The notes: generated by a model not told the origin, from the sequence alone. DNA of 64,000 nucleotides from Amycolatopsis sp. NBC_00345 (GCF_036116635.1 NZ_CP107995.1:8556001-8620000); one strand, 5' to 3'; positions 52,955 through 62,316 are shown, counted from the first letter of the stretch. A program made the numbers and translations.

Positions 52955-53600
52955 GTGAGGAGAGTTTAGCGGGAGGTCGTCGGGCGCTGTGCGCCCTGGT
53001 GCGCAGTTAATCCTCAGGCACCGTGACCGTCGCGGTTTGTGACGCGTCGTTTGGTGCCGACAGGTCGTCCGTCCGGCCTGGGAACCCGCCTGTGGGTGCC
53101 GTTGTGCTGGCACGTCGATGGCACCTGGCGCGGAGCTGAGCCGAGCGTCCGGTGGGATATGGGTACGGCGTGATGCTGGAGCCCATGTTGGTAGCGCAGC
53201 CGCGTCATCCACGCACCCGGGTTGCCCGGCACGGTCATTCGTCAACTGGAGCCCACCCGGCGTCCGACGAACATCAACGGAAGCTCACGACCCCGAGGCT
53301 CTGGTGCGCAACGCCACGTATCAGGTCCGCACTGGCCTCGACGCGACTCAATGACCCGGCGGCGCCATGGACGCCGACGCCGGTGGACTGAGCCTGATCG
53401 CCGGTCACCGGGGGCTGCCGGGATGGGGGATTTGGGCGCGGGTCGGCAGTTCGTCGCGGAGCATGGCGGGAGCCGGGACGGCGGCCCGGGTGGACCGGAT
53501 CGTGCGCGATGAGCGCGGCAGGATGATTTTCTTCGACGCGAGCAACCTTTGCGGGCTGCTGGAGGCTCTTGAGGGAGTCGGGGCGTGGAAAGGGGAGGGT
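52955..53600. other. Intergenic between tRNA-Lys and the sigma factor gene
   Basis: No convincing gene on either strand. The frame of the sigma factor stays open back to 53367 but codon bias is weak before 53601. Promoters for the tRNA (minus) and the sigma operon (plus) must lie here. Confidence 0.45.
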
Positions 53601-54164
53601 GTGCGGGAGGCGGACGAGCGGTTCACCGTGTTCGTGGAGCGGCATTACGAGCAGTTGCTGGGTTACGCGGTGGTACTGACCGGTGATCGTGGTGAGGCCG
53701 GGGACGTGGTGCACGATGCGTTGCTGAAGCTGGCCAAGCACATCGGCCGGGGCAGCATCGCCGACGAGGCGGCCTACGCGCGTACCACCTTGTTCCGGGT
53801 GTTCCTGCGCCGCCGCGGCCGTCGCCGGGAGTTGCTTCTGCCCGACGCCGGAAACCAGACGGCGTCCGGCGTGGACGGTGTGGCGGTGGCCGAGGGGCGC
53901 ACGGACATGCTGGCCCTGCTGGCCCAGCTGCCGCAGCGGATGCGTGCGGTGCTCGCGGCGCGTTTCTACCTTGACCTGAGCGAGGCGGAGACAGCGCGGC
54001 TGCTCGGCTGCAGCGCGGGCACGGTGAAGTCCTCGACGTCACGAGGCCTGGCGAAGCTGCGGCAGCTGTGGGAGAGCGCCACTCCACCGGGCGGGCCGGG
54101 CGCGGCCCTGCCCGCGGAAGAGATGCGAGATGGGTCGTTGGTATGGGAGGGAGAACGACGATGA
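53601..54164 (+). CDS. SigE-family RNA polymerase sigma factor (ECF-like)
   Basis: About 187 residues. Region 2 begins FTVFVERHYEQLLGYAVVLT and includes DVVHDALLKLAKHI and YARTTLFRVFLRRR; region 4 reads LPQRMRAVLAARFYLDLSEA and LLGCSAGTVKSSTSRGLAKL. This is the SigE-type small sigma factor pattern common in actinomycetes. I favour GTG 53601 (MREADERF) after AAAGGGGAGGG because typical members start there; ATG 53523 and ATG 53367 are longer alternatives. Its stop overlaps the next gene by 4 bp. Confidence 0.82.
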   Translation: MREADERFTVFVERHYEQLLGYAVVLTGDRGEAGDVVHDALLKLAKHIGRGSIADEAAYARTTLFRVFLRRRGRRRELLLPDAGNQTASGVDGVAVAEGRTDMLALLAQLPQRMRAVLAARFYLDLSEAETARLLGCSAGTVKSSTSRGLAKLRQLWESATPPGGPGAALPAEEMRDGSLVWEGERR

Positions 54165-55381
54165 TGCCGTCGCAGAAGTTCGAGGACACCGTCCGCCAGG
54201 AGCTCGCGGCTACACCATTGCCCGCCACGCAGCCGGACGAGAGTGCTCAGATGGCCCGGGCGGTGCTGGCCACCCGGGCCCGGCGCCGGCGACGCGGTGT
54301 GGTGGCGGCCGCTGTCACTGCGGTTGCGGTGGCCGCAGGTGGGTCCGCGGTGATCGGCACCGTGAATGGCTCCGGAGCCCCGGCACAGGTGCAGACGGCG
54401 GCGGTGACGCAGTGGCCCGCGCGTGGCCCGCTGTCCGGCGACACGGGGCTCGCGCAGCGGGCACGTCAGGTGTGGTCGCAGGCCGCACCGGACGCCGTGA
54501 GTTCCGGCCTGCCCGCCGCGCTGCTCTACGCCGGAGCCACCCCCGCCGGCAGCGCGGTAGCCGAGACCGTCGTCGTGCTGCGTGGACAGGACCACGACGG
54601 CGGTACCCGCCTGGCGTTCCTCACCGGCTCTGACCAGCAGCATCTGCAGGTGCGCGCCCAGCTCGAGGTCCCCGACGGGCAGCTCGGCGCCCCGGCCTAC
54701 GGGTTCGTCGGCACCCAGCCGCGCACCGGCGGCACCACAGCACCGGTGAGCCTGGCGGTCGCGATCACCGCGCCCGGAGTGACGTCGGCCTGGTTCACCA
54801 CCAGTGCGGTCGACGCCGAGATGAGCGATTCCGTCAGCCGCCCTGCCGACGGATTGCTCACCACCGCGCTGCCCCCGGCCGCAGCCGCCTGGAACACCCG
54901 CATCGCCACCGGTGGCCCCAAAAACCCTGCCTTCGGCACCCTGACCGGCACCACCGTCGACCCCGTCACTTCGCCCGGCGTCCTCACCGGCGGCGGCGCC
55001 CGCCTGCAGGGCAGCACCGGCGCGGCACGGGGCGACATCGTCACCACCACCGCCGGGTTCGCGGGCGTCGTCACCGCCGTGTCCGCCACCGGCGAAGCCG
55101 TGGTGGACGCCGACCTCGCGCAGCTGCCCGTTGCCAGCGGGCTGCGCGTGGTCACCGCGGTCACCGGCCACCCGGTCACCCTCAGCGCCACCGGCGGGCA
55201 GGCCACGGTCACCGCCGGCCCGGAGGTGCTGCGCGAGGGCAACCGGATCGTGCTGACCGGGTTCGGCATCTCGGCGGGTGAGGTCAACCTCGGCACGGTG
55301 CACCCCGGTCCCGGCGGAACCTGGCTGCTGCAGCGCACCACCCGCCCTGCCGACGGCCCAGCGGCGCTGATCCACCGGTAA
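54161..55381 (+). CDS. Single-pass membrane protein, partner of the sigma factor
   Basis: A 406-residue protein. Cytosolic N-terminus (about 45 residues, basic RARRRRRG), one membrane helix (VVAAAVTAVAVAAGGSAVIG), then an extracytoplasmic Ala/Gly/Thr-rich domain of about 330 residues ending in KOW/SH3-like text (RVVTAVTGHPVTLSATGGQA). ATGA overlap with the sigma gene argues for an anti-sigma or co-regulated sensor role. There is no zinc-anti-sigma His-Cys motif, so the role is by position only. Confidence 0.7.
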   Translation: MMPSQKFEDTVRQELAATPLPATQPDESAQMARAVLATRARRRRRGVVAAAVTAVAVAAGGSAVIGTVNGSGAPAQVQTAAVTQWPARGPLSGDTGLAQRARQVWSQAAPDAVSSGLPAALLYAGATPAGSAVAETVVVLRGQDHDGGTRLAFLTGSDQQHLQVRAQLEVPDGQLGAPAYGFVGTQPRTGGTTAPVSLAVAITAPGVTSAWFTTSAVDAEMSDSVSRPADGLLTTALPPAAAAWNTRIATGGPKNPAFGTLTGTTVDPVTSPGVLTGGGARLQGSTGAARGDIVTTTAGFAGVVTAVSATGEAVVDADLAQLPVASGLRVVTAVTGHPVTLSATGGQATVTAGPEVLREGNRIVLTGFGISAGEVNLGTVHPGPGGTWLLQRTTRPADGPAALIHR

Positions 55382-55402
55382 ACCGCGTACAGCGCCACGA
55401 AA

Positions 55403-55442
55403 GAGGCGGGTGCTGGGTGTGCGCACACCCAGCACCCGCCTC
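55403..55442. terminator. 40-nt perfect palindrome, bidirectional terminator
   Basis: GAGGCGGGTGCTGGGTGTGC is followed directly by its exact reverse complement. It lies between the convergent sigma operon and a secreted protein gene and serves both strands. Confidence 0.85.
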
Positions 55443-55497
55443 GTCCACACCCGGGCGGCCGCCGCTCAGATCAGCGGCGCGGGCGGGAAAGGCCAGA

Positions 55498-56010
55498 TCA
55501 GCCCGTCACACTGCCGTAGCCCGACACAGCGGGCCCGCCGGACACGTGCGTGATGCGGAAGTAGTAGTCCTCGCCGTTGTCCAGCCCAGTGAAGCAGTAC
55601 TGCTGCACACTGCCGTTCGTGTTCCAGTTGACGGTCGGGCCCTTCTGCAGGAAGTCGTACAGCTCGACCGACATCTTCTCGCCCTGCCCACCGGTGACGG
55701 CCGCATTCACGCACGCCCGGCCGTTCGCGGGGAAGAAGTCCCTCGAGTTGAGGCTGTACTGGACGTCGAAGGTGAAGTCGAACGGCAGGTTCACCGCCGC
55801 CGGCGCGAACACCTGCTGTGCGCCCGCCGCGTCGCTGTAGTGGTCGGTCGGCGCGCCCGCCACGGTCCCAGGCCCGGCGACCGCGTAGGACGAGACGACC
55901 TCACCGGCGTCACCGGGCGGTTGTGCCGTGACAGCCGATGCCGTGCCTGCGAGCGACACCAGCATCGCCGCCGACGCGACCGCAGCACTCATCACCTGTA
56001 CGCGAGACAT
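55498..56010 (-). CDS. Secreted small protein of unknown function
   Basis: A 170-residue protein with signal peptide MSRVQVMSAAVASAAMLVSL, cleaved near TASAVTA. The mature part is beta-rich with a Cys pair (RACVNAAV; QQYCFTGLDN) and many aromatic and Asn/Asp residues (FDFTFDVQYSLNSRDFF). ATG 56010 gives a complete signal; upstream in-frame codons do not. No family is recognised. Confidence 0.65.
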   Translation of the reverse strand: MSRVQVMSAAVASAAMLVSLAGTASAVTAQPPGDAGEVVSSYAVAGPGTVAGAPTDHYSDAAGAQQVFAPAAVNLPFDFTFDVQYSLNSRDFFPANGRACVNAAVTGGQGEKMSVELYDFLQKGPTVNWNTNGSVQQYCFTGLDNGEDYYFRITHVSGGPAVSGYGSVTG

Positions 56011-56612
56011 TGAGTTCTCCCCACTCTGTTCAACCAGCTCGGGCCTGGGGTTCCAGGCGCCGAGGAAGATCCAGTGAACAGGTCCTTGACCCGGACAAGC
56101 AGCCGCCAAGCGCAGGAGAGGGACTTCACGGACATTCAATCCGTCGCCGGTTAACGCTCACCTGCTGTGGCGTGCAAAACGGCAGATTGTCCGGTCCTAC
56201 GGCGACGCACCTAGCCCGGAAACAGGCAGGTCGGTCCCTACCAGAGCCGCGGCCGACGGATAATTTCTGTCCGGCTATCCGAGCTGGCGCAGGCTCGGCG
56301 ACCGGCTGATCCAATACGGTAAATCTTGATCAATGCACCCTCGGTTCGGCTGCGTACTGTGTAGGGCCGCCGGGCTGAACTCGAAGCCGGGAACATCACA
56401 CCCAGGCGCAGGCGCACGCGGAGCCGGTTCGCGAGTTCGGGGGCTTCGCGCCGCGTGTGACTCCGGTCGCCGCGCCCTGCGCGCCGACCCCCTCCGTCGT
56501 CAGCCCGACCGCCGAGGCGCCCACCTCGGAATCATCGCTAAGAGAAGATCCAAAGTGGACGCCTCGCGCCGGGAGATCAGCGACGCCGCCGCGGGTACCG
56601 GTTACCGGTGTT
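56011..56612. other. Intergenic, no supported gene
   Basis: About 600 bp with scattered short frames lacking sustained codon bias. Promoter of the secreted protein gene lies at its left end. I see no RNA gene or repeat. Confidence 0.4.
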
Positions 56613-57257
56613 TCACTCGGCGGCAGTGGGGCAGACGAGTGTCGCGCGGGCGATTGTGTGGCTGCCGATGGTGAAGCCCAGCAGGGCACCGCTGGTTGTC
56701 GGGCCGGTGCCTGATGTGGCGATGTCCAGTGCGGTGACCGTCAGGTAGTAGTTGTGCGTGCCGGAGCCTTTCGGTGGTGCGCCGCCGATGTAGCGGAACG
56801 CGCCCGCGTCGCCGGCGAGTTGGAATGCGCCGGTGGGCAGGGTGGTGCTGTCGTGGGCGCCGGCGTTCTCCGGCAGGGACGTGGTGGTCGCCGGGATGTC
56901 GGCCACCACCCAGTGCCAGAAGCCGCTTCCGGTGGGGGCCTGCGGGTCGTACATCGAGACGACGAAGCTCTTCGTCCGGGCGGGGAAGCCGGACCAGGAA
57001 AGCTGCGGAGAGATGTCTTTTCCGCCTGGCGCACCGAAAATGCCGGACAGCTGGGGCGTCGGCAGCGGTCGGTGGTTGCGTACGGTCTGGCTGGTGAGAC
57101 CGAACGAGGGCACCTTCGGGAGGTACTCGTACGGGTTCGGGCCCCACCAGCTGAGCTGGTCGACGTGGGCTGCCGGCCGGCTGCTCGCGGACGCGACGCC
57201 GAGGGAAGCCCCGAGGGTGATGGCGACGGCCGCGATGGTCAAGAGGGTGCGTTTCAT
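56613..57257 (-). CDS. Secreted PEBP family protein (YbhB/YbcL-like)
   Basis: A 214-residue protein with signal peptide MKRTLLTIAAVAITLGASLG, cleaved near ASASSRP. PEBP motifs: FGAPGGKDISPQLSWSGFP, SFVVSMYDPQAPTGSGFWHW (ligand-pocket Asp-Pro and His), and the C-terminal YYLTVTALD. Function in bacteria is not well defined; binding of small ligands is known for the fold. Its ATG overlaps the stop of the upstream FSH1-like gene, so they form a coupled two-gene operon. Confidence 0.88.
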   Translation of the reverse strand: MKRTLLTIAAVAITLGASLGVASASSRPAAHVDQLSWWGPNPYEYLPKVPSFGLTSQTVRNHRPLPTPQLSGIFGAPGGKDISPQLSWSGFPARTKSFVVSMYDPQAPTGSGFWHWVVADIPATTTSLPENAGAHDSTTLPTGAFQLAGDAGAFRYIGGAPPKGSGTHNYYLTVTALDIATSGTGPTTSGALLGFTIGSHTIARATLVCPTAAE

Positions 57258-57880
57258 GGGGCGACGACTCCTGTCTGGTCAAGGGGGTTGCGGGCGGCCA
57301 TCTCGTTGAGGAATCCCGTGACCGCCTCGCGGACCGGCGGCGTGCCGTCGACGACGTGACCGCCGGAATGCTCGAGGACGATCGGTGCGGCGAACTGGCC
57401 GGCGAGCGTCCGGGAATCGGCGGGCGCCACGATCGGGTCGGATCGGGACATCATGTGCAGTGATGGCAACGAAAAGCTGTCCTTCGCGGCGAAGAGCCCG
57501 GCGTGCGCGGGGGAGTCGCTGCGGAATCCGCTCGCCATCATGGCGAATTCGAACGACAGTGGCCGCTCCTGGGTGACGTGCCCGTCCGGAGCACGCAGGC
57601 CGACCAGGAGTGCGGCCAGGGCGGCGCCCTGGCTGAACCCGAAAACACCGTCGAAATGCGGCTCTCGCTCGAACAGGTCCACGGCCCAGTCGCGAGTCCG
57701 CTCCCAGCCCCGGAAGTTCAGGTGCCACCACCCGAAATCCCCGTGTGCCAGCGATGGCGCGTCCACGTAGACGAACTCGACCGGAACCTCCAGGTCGCGG
57801 ACCAGGGGCTGCATCTGTCTGTGGAGCGTGTCGGCGCTGCCGTGGTACCCGTGCAGACAGAGCACTCGGATGGTGTGCAT
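57254..57880 (-). CDS. FSH1-type serine hydrolase
   Basis: A 208-residue cytosolic alpha/beta hydrolase with VLCLHGYHGSADTLHRQM at the start, nucleophile elbow FGFSQGAALAALL, Asp in MSRSDPIVAP and His in EHSGGHVVDG. This is the FSH1 (family of serine hydrolases) layout, seen for example in aflatoxin-type or esterase enzymes. GGAGTGGAAC precedes ATG 57880. A putative LysR site lies 62 bp upstream and the LysR gene itself is the next gene upstream on the same strand. Confidence 0.85.
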   Translation of the reverse strand: MHTIRVLCLHGYHGSADTLHRQMQPLVRDLEVPVEFVYVDAPSLAHGDFGWWHLNFRGWERTRDWAVDLFEREPHFDGVFGFSQGAALAALLVGLRAPDGHVTQERPLSFEFAMMASGFRSDSPAHAGLFAAKDSFSLPSLHMMSRSDPIVAPADSRTLAGQFAAPIVLEHSGGHVVDGTPPVREAVTGFLNEMAARNPLDQTGVVAP

Positions 57881-57941
57881 GTTCCACTCCAGTTCGGACG
57901 GAAATGACCTGAAAACGATCGTGCCCGCGCCAGAACTACAA

Positions 57942-57957
57942 GTCCAACAAATAGTAA
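57942..57957 (-). promoter_or_regulatory. Putative LysR site upstream of the FSH1-like gene
   Basis: GTCCAACAAATAGTAA matches the reverse complement of the site at 58920-58936 (GTCCAACAAGTAGCTAA) over GTCCAACAA-R-TAG. Both are AT-rich islands in GC-rich DNA and lie in promoter positions of neighbouring genes. Confidence 0.6.
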
Positions 57958-57999
57958 GTCTCATGCCGATAAGCAGGATGCATGGCAATTAGGCCGCGC

Positions 58000-58896
58000 T
58001 CACTGCGGGAAACGCTGCGGCGCGATCGTGGCCTGGTCGGCGATGGCCGTCACGAAGGCGGCGGTGACCGGGTCCGGGCGGACTCGGGTGTACACGCACA
58101 GCTCGCGGTTGACCGGCGGGTCGGGCCGGAGCACCAGGCCGTCGAAACCGGGCGGGATGATGTTGCTGGGCACGAGGGTGAGCCCGAGTCCGGCGCGGGC
58201 CATGTTGATGGCCGACGGGCCCTGTTCGGTCCGCAGCGAGACCTTGGGCTGGAAACCGGCCGTCGCGCAGGCTTGATCCAGGTAGTCCGACAGGCCGCTG
58301 GGCATGGTGAAGTGCACGAACTCGCGGTCGGCGAGGTCGGCGAGCCGCACGCGGGACTGGCCGCCGAGCGCGTCGCCGGCGGGGCCGACCACAACGAACT
58401 CCTCGACGCCGATGGGCTGGATCGGCCCCTCCCACTCCAGCGGGACGGGGCCGACCGCGAGGTCGGCCAGCCCGGCGTCCATGGCGGCGATCAGGTCGTG
58501 CGTGTGCCGGAACTCGACCAGCTGCGCCCGGATCTCCGGATAGTCGCGGCGCAGGGCGGCCAGGGCGGACGGCAGCACGCCGACGCTGATGGAGAACAAC
58601 GTGCCGATGTGCAGCTCGCCGGCGACGATGCCGGAGGCGCGCTGGGCCGCGCTGCTGACCCGCTGCGCGTGGGCCAGGCTGGCCCGGGCGTGCGGGAGCA
58701 CCGTTCGCCCGGCCGGGGTGAGGCGGACCTTCCGGGGCAGGCGTTCCAGCAGCGGGCCGCCCAGCTGACGTTCCAGCGCGAGGATCTGGTGGGACAGGCC
58801 CGGCTGGCTGACGTGCAGCACGTCCGCGGCGCGGGTGAACGAGCCCTCGTCGACCACGGTCACGAAGTACTCGAGCTGGCGCAGGGAGATCGTCAT
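58000..58896 (-). CDS. LysR family regulator
   Basis: A 298-residue regulator. N-terminal winged helix (LRQLEYFVTVVDEGSFTRAA, DVLHVSQPGLSHQILALERQ) and a C-terminal effector domain with VRLADLADREFVHF. ATG 58896 gives the typical MTISLRQLEYF start. It lies between the FSH1/PEBP operon and a divergent hydrolase gene. Shared GTCCAACAA sites in front of both units suggest it controls both and itself. Confidence 0.9.
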   Translation of the reverse strand: MTISLRQLEYFVTVVDEGSFTRAADVLHVSQPGLSHQILALERQLGGPLLERLPRKVRLTPAGRTVLPHARASLAHAQRVSSAAQRASGIVAGELHIGTLFSISVGVLPSALAALRRDYPEIRAQLVEFRHTHDLIAAMDAGLADLAVGPVPLEWEGPIQPIGVEEFVVVGPAGDALGGQSRVRLADLADREFVHFTMPSGLSDYLDQACATAGFQPKVSLRTEQGPSAINMARAGLGLTLVPSNIIPPGFDGLVLRPDPPVNRELCVYTRVRPDPVTAAFVTAIADQATIAPQRFPQ

Positions 58897-58919
58897 GCAT
58901 GGAACTTATCAAAACCAGA

Positions 58920-58936
58920 TTAGCTACTTGTTGGAC
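58920..58936. promoter_or_regulatory. Putative LysR site in the divergent promoter
   Basis: TTAGCTACTTGTTGGAC (reverse complement GTCCAACAAGTAGCTAA) lies 24 bp from the LysR start and 60 bp from the divergent hydrolase start. It matches the site at 57942-57957. Confidence 0.6.
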
Positions 58937-58996
58937 ACATGAGAAGATTTCCGGGAAGCTCTTGTTCATCGCAACGGCAATGGGCTGGGAGATCCT

Positions 58997-59623
58997 GTGC
59001 GCACAGACGAGTTCATGCCGACGTCGGTGGGCGAAGCGCGCGTGGCCTGGTACCCGGGGCAGGGCAAGCCACGGGCCGTCCTGGCCGTCGGGCACGGGAC
59101 GGCCACCGGCATCGAGGCCCCGGACCTGCAAGCGCTGGCGAAAACGTTGCCAGCGCAGGGGATCACCGTCGCGCTCGTTGAACAGCCTTATCGCGTGGTG
59201 GGTGATCCGAGCCTGTCCGGGCCGACGATTCTCGACGCCGTGTGGCGGGAACTGTGGCCACGGTTCGAATCCGCGCGGCTGCCGGTGATCGCCGGCGGCC
59301 GTAGCGCGGGTTCGCAGGTCGCCTGCCGGACGGCCCGGGACCTGAAAGCCCTTGCGGTGCTTGCGCTTTCCTACCCGCTCAACGGTCCCGGCCAGGCCAG
59401 GGAGCTACTCGACACCGGTCGGCCGACGCTGATCGTGCAAGGCGGACACGACCCGTTCGGCCGCCCGGCGCAGTTCCCCGCGCTGCCCAGCACCATGGAG
59501 CTGGTCGAAATCCCCCAGGCCGACCACGTGTTCCACGTCCCCTACGGCCGGCAGGCCGCGCTCGACCGGCTGACCACCGCGGTCGGCGGCTGGCTGGACC
59601 GGCAACTGCCCCCGGCCGCCTGA
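58997..59623 (+). CDS. Alpha/beta hydrolase (KANL3/Tex30-like)
   Basis: A 208-residue cytosolic hydrolase with AVLAVGHGTATGIEAPDL, elbow-like GGRSAGSQVACRTA, Asp in VQGGHDPFGRP and His in IPQADHVFHVP. The GGRSxG elbow and the GGHDPFG loop match the KANL3/Tex30 dienelactone-hydrolase-like group. GTG 58997 follows GGGAGATCCT. It is divergent from the LysR gene and shares its putative operator. Confidence 0.8.
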   Translation: MRTDEFMPTSVGEARVAWYPGQGKPRAVLAVGHGTATGIEAPDLQALAKTLPAQGITVALVEQPYRVVGDPSLSGPTILDAVWRELWPRFESARLPVIAGGRSAGSQVACRTARDLKALAVLALSYPLNGPGQARELLDTGRPTLIVQGGHDPFGRPAQFPALPSTMELVEIPQADHVFHVPYGRQAALDRLTTAVGGWLDRQLPPAA

Positions 59624-59639
59624 TCGCGGGGATGAAGAC

Positions 59640-60524
59640 CTACAGGTGTGTCCGCAGGAAACTATCGATCTTCTCGACGGCGGGCTCGACGAATTCCGGC
59701 TTGTCGTAGAAGTCGAAGTGGGTGCCTCCCTCGACGAGGTAGAGCTCCTTGGGCTCGTTGGCCTTTTCGTAGGCCGCCTGGCTCTGCGGGAGCGTTTCGG
59801 CTCGGGAGCCGGCGATCAGGAGCAGAGGCGTGGGCGCCAGCAACGGGATGATGTCCAGCGCGGAGAACTGCAGCATCTTGTCGAACGACCACACCAGGGT
59901 CTCGTTCTTCCAGTGGGGATCGGGGTTGCGGTCGGTCAGGTAGTACTGCTTGCCGTTCTCCACCCATTCACTCTGCTCGCCCGGCGGCATGAACGGCACG
60001 TACTGCGCATCGCCACCCGCGGCGTACGCCTCGCGGGCGCTTTGCGCGAAGGCCATCAGGTCGTGCCAATCACCGGCGAATCCGTCGGTGAGGGTGCTGC
60101 GCAGGTCCGGGAGTCCGCTGACCGTGGCCACCGCCTTGATCCGCCGGTCCGCGACGGCCGTGTAAGGCACGAAGCCGCCGCCACCGCAGATGCCCAGGGC
60201 CGCGATCCGGCTTCGGTCGACCTCCTCGCGACTGGTGAGGAAGGTGACTGCGTTCTTGATGTCTTCGGATTTGGCGAAGGGGTTCTCGTCGCTGCGTGGT
60301 GTGCCTTCGCTCTCGCCGTAGGTGGAGTGGTCGAAAGCCAGCGCGACGTAACCCAGCCGCACCAGGCGCCGGGCGTACGCCGCCGGGGTCTGCTCCTTCG
60401 TTCCGGAGGAGGCTCCGACCACCGCCACGGCCGGTCGCCGTTGATCGGCGGAGCGGCCGTCCGGCAGGTACAGGTGGCCAGCGAGCTTGCGTCCGTCGCT
60501 GAGGAAGGTGATGTCCTGGCGCAT
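59640..60524 (-). CDS. Alpha/beta hydrolase (YcjY/dienelactone hydrolase-like)
   Basis: A 294-residue enzyme: VVGASSGTKEQTPAAYARRL, LAFDHSTYGESEGTPR, elbow ALGICGGGGFVPYTA (Cys as the putative nucleophile), Asp near IAGSRAETLPQ and His in EGGTHFDFYDKPE. The Cys in the elbow agrees with dienelactone-hydrolase relatives. ATG 60524 has GAGAGA at good spacing; ATG 60539 is an alternative. Divergent from an XRE/MmyB regulator 144 bp away, the usual arrangement for these regulators and their target reductase or hydrolase. Confidence 0.82.
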   Translation of the reverse strand: MRQDITFLSDGRKLAGHLYLPDGRSADQRRPAVAVVGASSGTKEQTPAAYARRLVRLGYVALAFDHSTYGESEGTPRSDENPFAKSEDIKNAVTFLTSREEVDRSRIAALGICGGGGFVPYTAVADRRIKAVATVSGLPDLRSTLTDGFAGDWHDLMAFAQSAREAYAAGGDAQYVPFMPPGEQSEWVENGKQYYLTDRNPDPHWKNETLVWSFDKMLQFSALDIIPLLAPTPLLLIAGSRAETLPQSQAAYEKANEPKELYLVEGGTHFDFYDKPEFVEPAVEKIDSFLRTHL

Positions 60525-60668
60525 GGAAATGTCTCTCATTCAGGTGAACGGCGATGGATTCGGCCTGTTCTCACCGTCGGCCCCGACCGGGGAAACGAGC
60601 CAGGGCCGAACGGTTCCTGGGAAAGTTTTGTCCCTGGCAAGCCGCCGGCCGCATGCGACGATGTGACT

Positions 60669-61529
60669 ATGAGCGCTACCAGCGGGGAACTCGGCGCGTT
60701 CCTGCGGACCCGCCGGGCGGAACTGAACCCCGAGCAGATGGGGCTGCCCGCGGTCGGTGGCCGACGCCGCGTGCCCGGTCTGCGGCGCGAGGAGGTCGCC
60801 CAGCTCGCCATGATCAGCACCGATTACTACACGCGGTTGGAGCAGGGGCGGCTGACCGGAGCGTCCACCGCGGTGCTGGACGCCCTCGCCGACGCCCTGC
60901 GCCTCGACGACAACGAGAGAAGCTACCTGTACCAGCTCACGAACAAGAAGGTGAGGCGGCGGACCGCTCCGGTCGAGCACGTGTGGCCGCAGACGCAACT
61001 CCTGCTCGACAACCTGGTCGACACTCCGGCGATGGTGCTCGGCCGGTGCTTCGACGTGCTCGCCTGGAATACCTTGGCGGCCGCGTTGTTCATCGATTTC
61101 GATCAGGTGCCGCAGCACCACCGCAATTATCTGCGACTGCTGTTCCTCCATTCCGACGTCCGCAGCCGCTACGAAGACTGGCGCGGCATCGCCCGCACGT
61201 GCGTGGCCTTCCTCCGCATGGCCGTCGTGGAACGCCCGGCTGACCCGCGGCTGGCCGAGGTGGTCGCCGACCTGTCCGTCCACGACCCGGACTTCCGGAC
61301 CTGGTGGGCCGAACGCAACGTCGACTACCAGACCTTCGGAACCAAGTCGCTACGGCACCCGCTCGCCGGTGCGTTCACCCTGGACTGGCAGCTGCTGCGG
61401 TCAGCGCACGACGACGGCCAGACCATCTTCGTCATGACGGCGCCGGCGGAGACCCGGTCCCAGGAGGCGATCCGGTTTCTCGCCGCATGGACCGACCCGT
61501 CACCCGCCAATCCCCTTGCCGCACGGTGA
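60669..61529 (+). CDS. XRE regulator with MmyB-like ligand domain
   Basis: A 286-residue regulator. N-terminal helix-turn-helix (GLRREEVAQLAMISTDYYTR, LEQGRLTGASTAVLDALADA) and a C-terminal MmyB-like LBD (FDVLAWNTLAAALFIDF, WRGIARTCVAFLRM, VDYQTFGTKSLRHPLAGAFT). This protein type controls adjacent oxidoreductases or hydrolases in actinomycetes. ATG 60669 is the typical MSATSGELGAFLRTRRAEL start; no strong ribosome site is seen, so it may be leaderless. The divergent hydrolase is the presumed target. Confidence 0.88.
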   Translation: MSATSGELGAFLRTRRAELNPEQMGLPAVGGRRRVPGLRREEVAQLAMISTDYYTRLEQGRLTGASTAVLDALADALRLDDNERSYLYQLTNKKVRRRTAPVEHVWPQTQLLLDNLVDTPAMVLGRCFDVLAWNTLAAALFIDFDQVPQHHRNYLRLLFLHSDVRSRYEDWRGIARTCVAFLRMAVVERPADPRLAEVVADLSVHDPDFRTWWAERNVDYQTFGTKSLRHPLAGAFTLDWQLLRSAHDDGQTIFVMTAPAETRSQEAIRFLAAWTDPSPANPLAAR

Positions 61530-61691
61530 AACGGTCGGTGCTCGGCGAGTTTTCGGGCATCGGGACCCGTGCGTGGAAAAACATCTGCTCGATCTCCGGG
61601 CGCAGGGCGATCTTGGCGATGGGGAGGATCCACGGGTAGTTCGCGTACCTGTCGCGGGTGGCGACACCTGTCCCGTCACTAGACTGGGGCG

Positions 61692-62264
61692 ATGCCACGA
61701 TGGGAGCCTGATGCACGCCAGCGGCTGGTCACGGCCGCGCTGCAGCTGTTCTCCGAGCAGACCTACGACAAGACCACCGTCGGGGAGATCGCCGATCGGG
61801 CGGGGCTGACCAAGAGCACGTTCTTCCGGCATTTCCCCGACAAGCGCGAAGTGCTCACCGCCGGGCAGGAGACCCTCGCCAGGCTTTTCACGGCCGGGAT
61901 CGCCGCGGCGCCGGCGGAAGCGACACCGCTGACGGCCGTCGAACAGGGGCTCGCGGAGGCGGCCGCGGCGATGACGCCGTTCAACCGGGAACTCGGGCCG
62001 CGTCTGGAAGCTGTCATCGCGACCAGCGCCGAGCTGCGGGAACGCGACCAGCTCAAGCACGTCGGCCTCGCCGCGTCGATGGCCGAGGCGCTGCGGGCCC
62101 GTGGCGTCTCGGAAACCGTCGCGGCCCTCGCGGCCGAAGTGGGCATGCTCGCGTTCAAGGAGGCCTATGCCGAGTGGGTTCGGGCCGAAAACCACGAAGG
62201 TCTCGCCGAACTCCTGCGCGCGGTGATGTCACGACTCCGGCGGGCGATCACCGAACTCGGCTGA
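61692..62264 (+). CDS. TetR family regulator
   Basis: A 190-residue regulator with the TetR helix-turn-helix (DKTTVGEIADRAGLTKSTFF, RHFPDKREVL) and an Ala/Glu-rich helical ligand domain. ATG 61692 begins MPRWEPDARQRLVTAAL. It stands alone, with a strong terminator 52 bp after the stop. Its target may be itself or distant genes. Confidence 0.88.
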   Translation: MPRWEPDARQRLVTAALQLFSEQTYDKTTVGEIADRAGLTKSTFFRHFPDKREVLTAGQETLARLFTAGIAAAPAEATPLTAVEQGLAEAAAAMTPFNRELGPRLEAVIATSAELRERDQLKHVGLAASMAEALRARGVSETVAALAAEVGMLAFKEAYAEWVRAENHEGLAELLRAVMSRLRRAITELG

Positions 62265-62316
62265 ACCTTCGGGCGCCTGCGAAGGTGACGTCCGCGCACA
62301 GCCGGTCCTGCGCAAA

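Noticed and set aside
53367..53600. Longer N-terminus of the sigma factor
   Set aside because: Poor codon bias and no similarity to sigma region 2; GTG 53601 matches the family start better.
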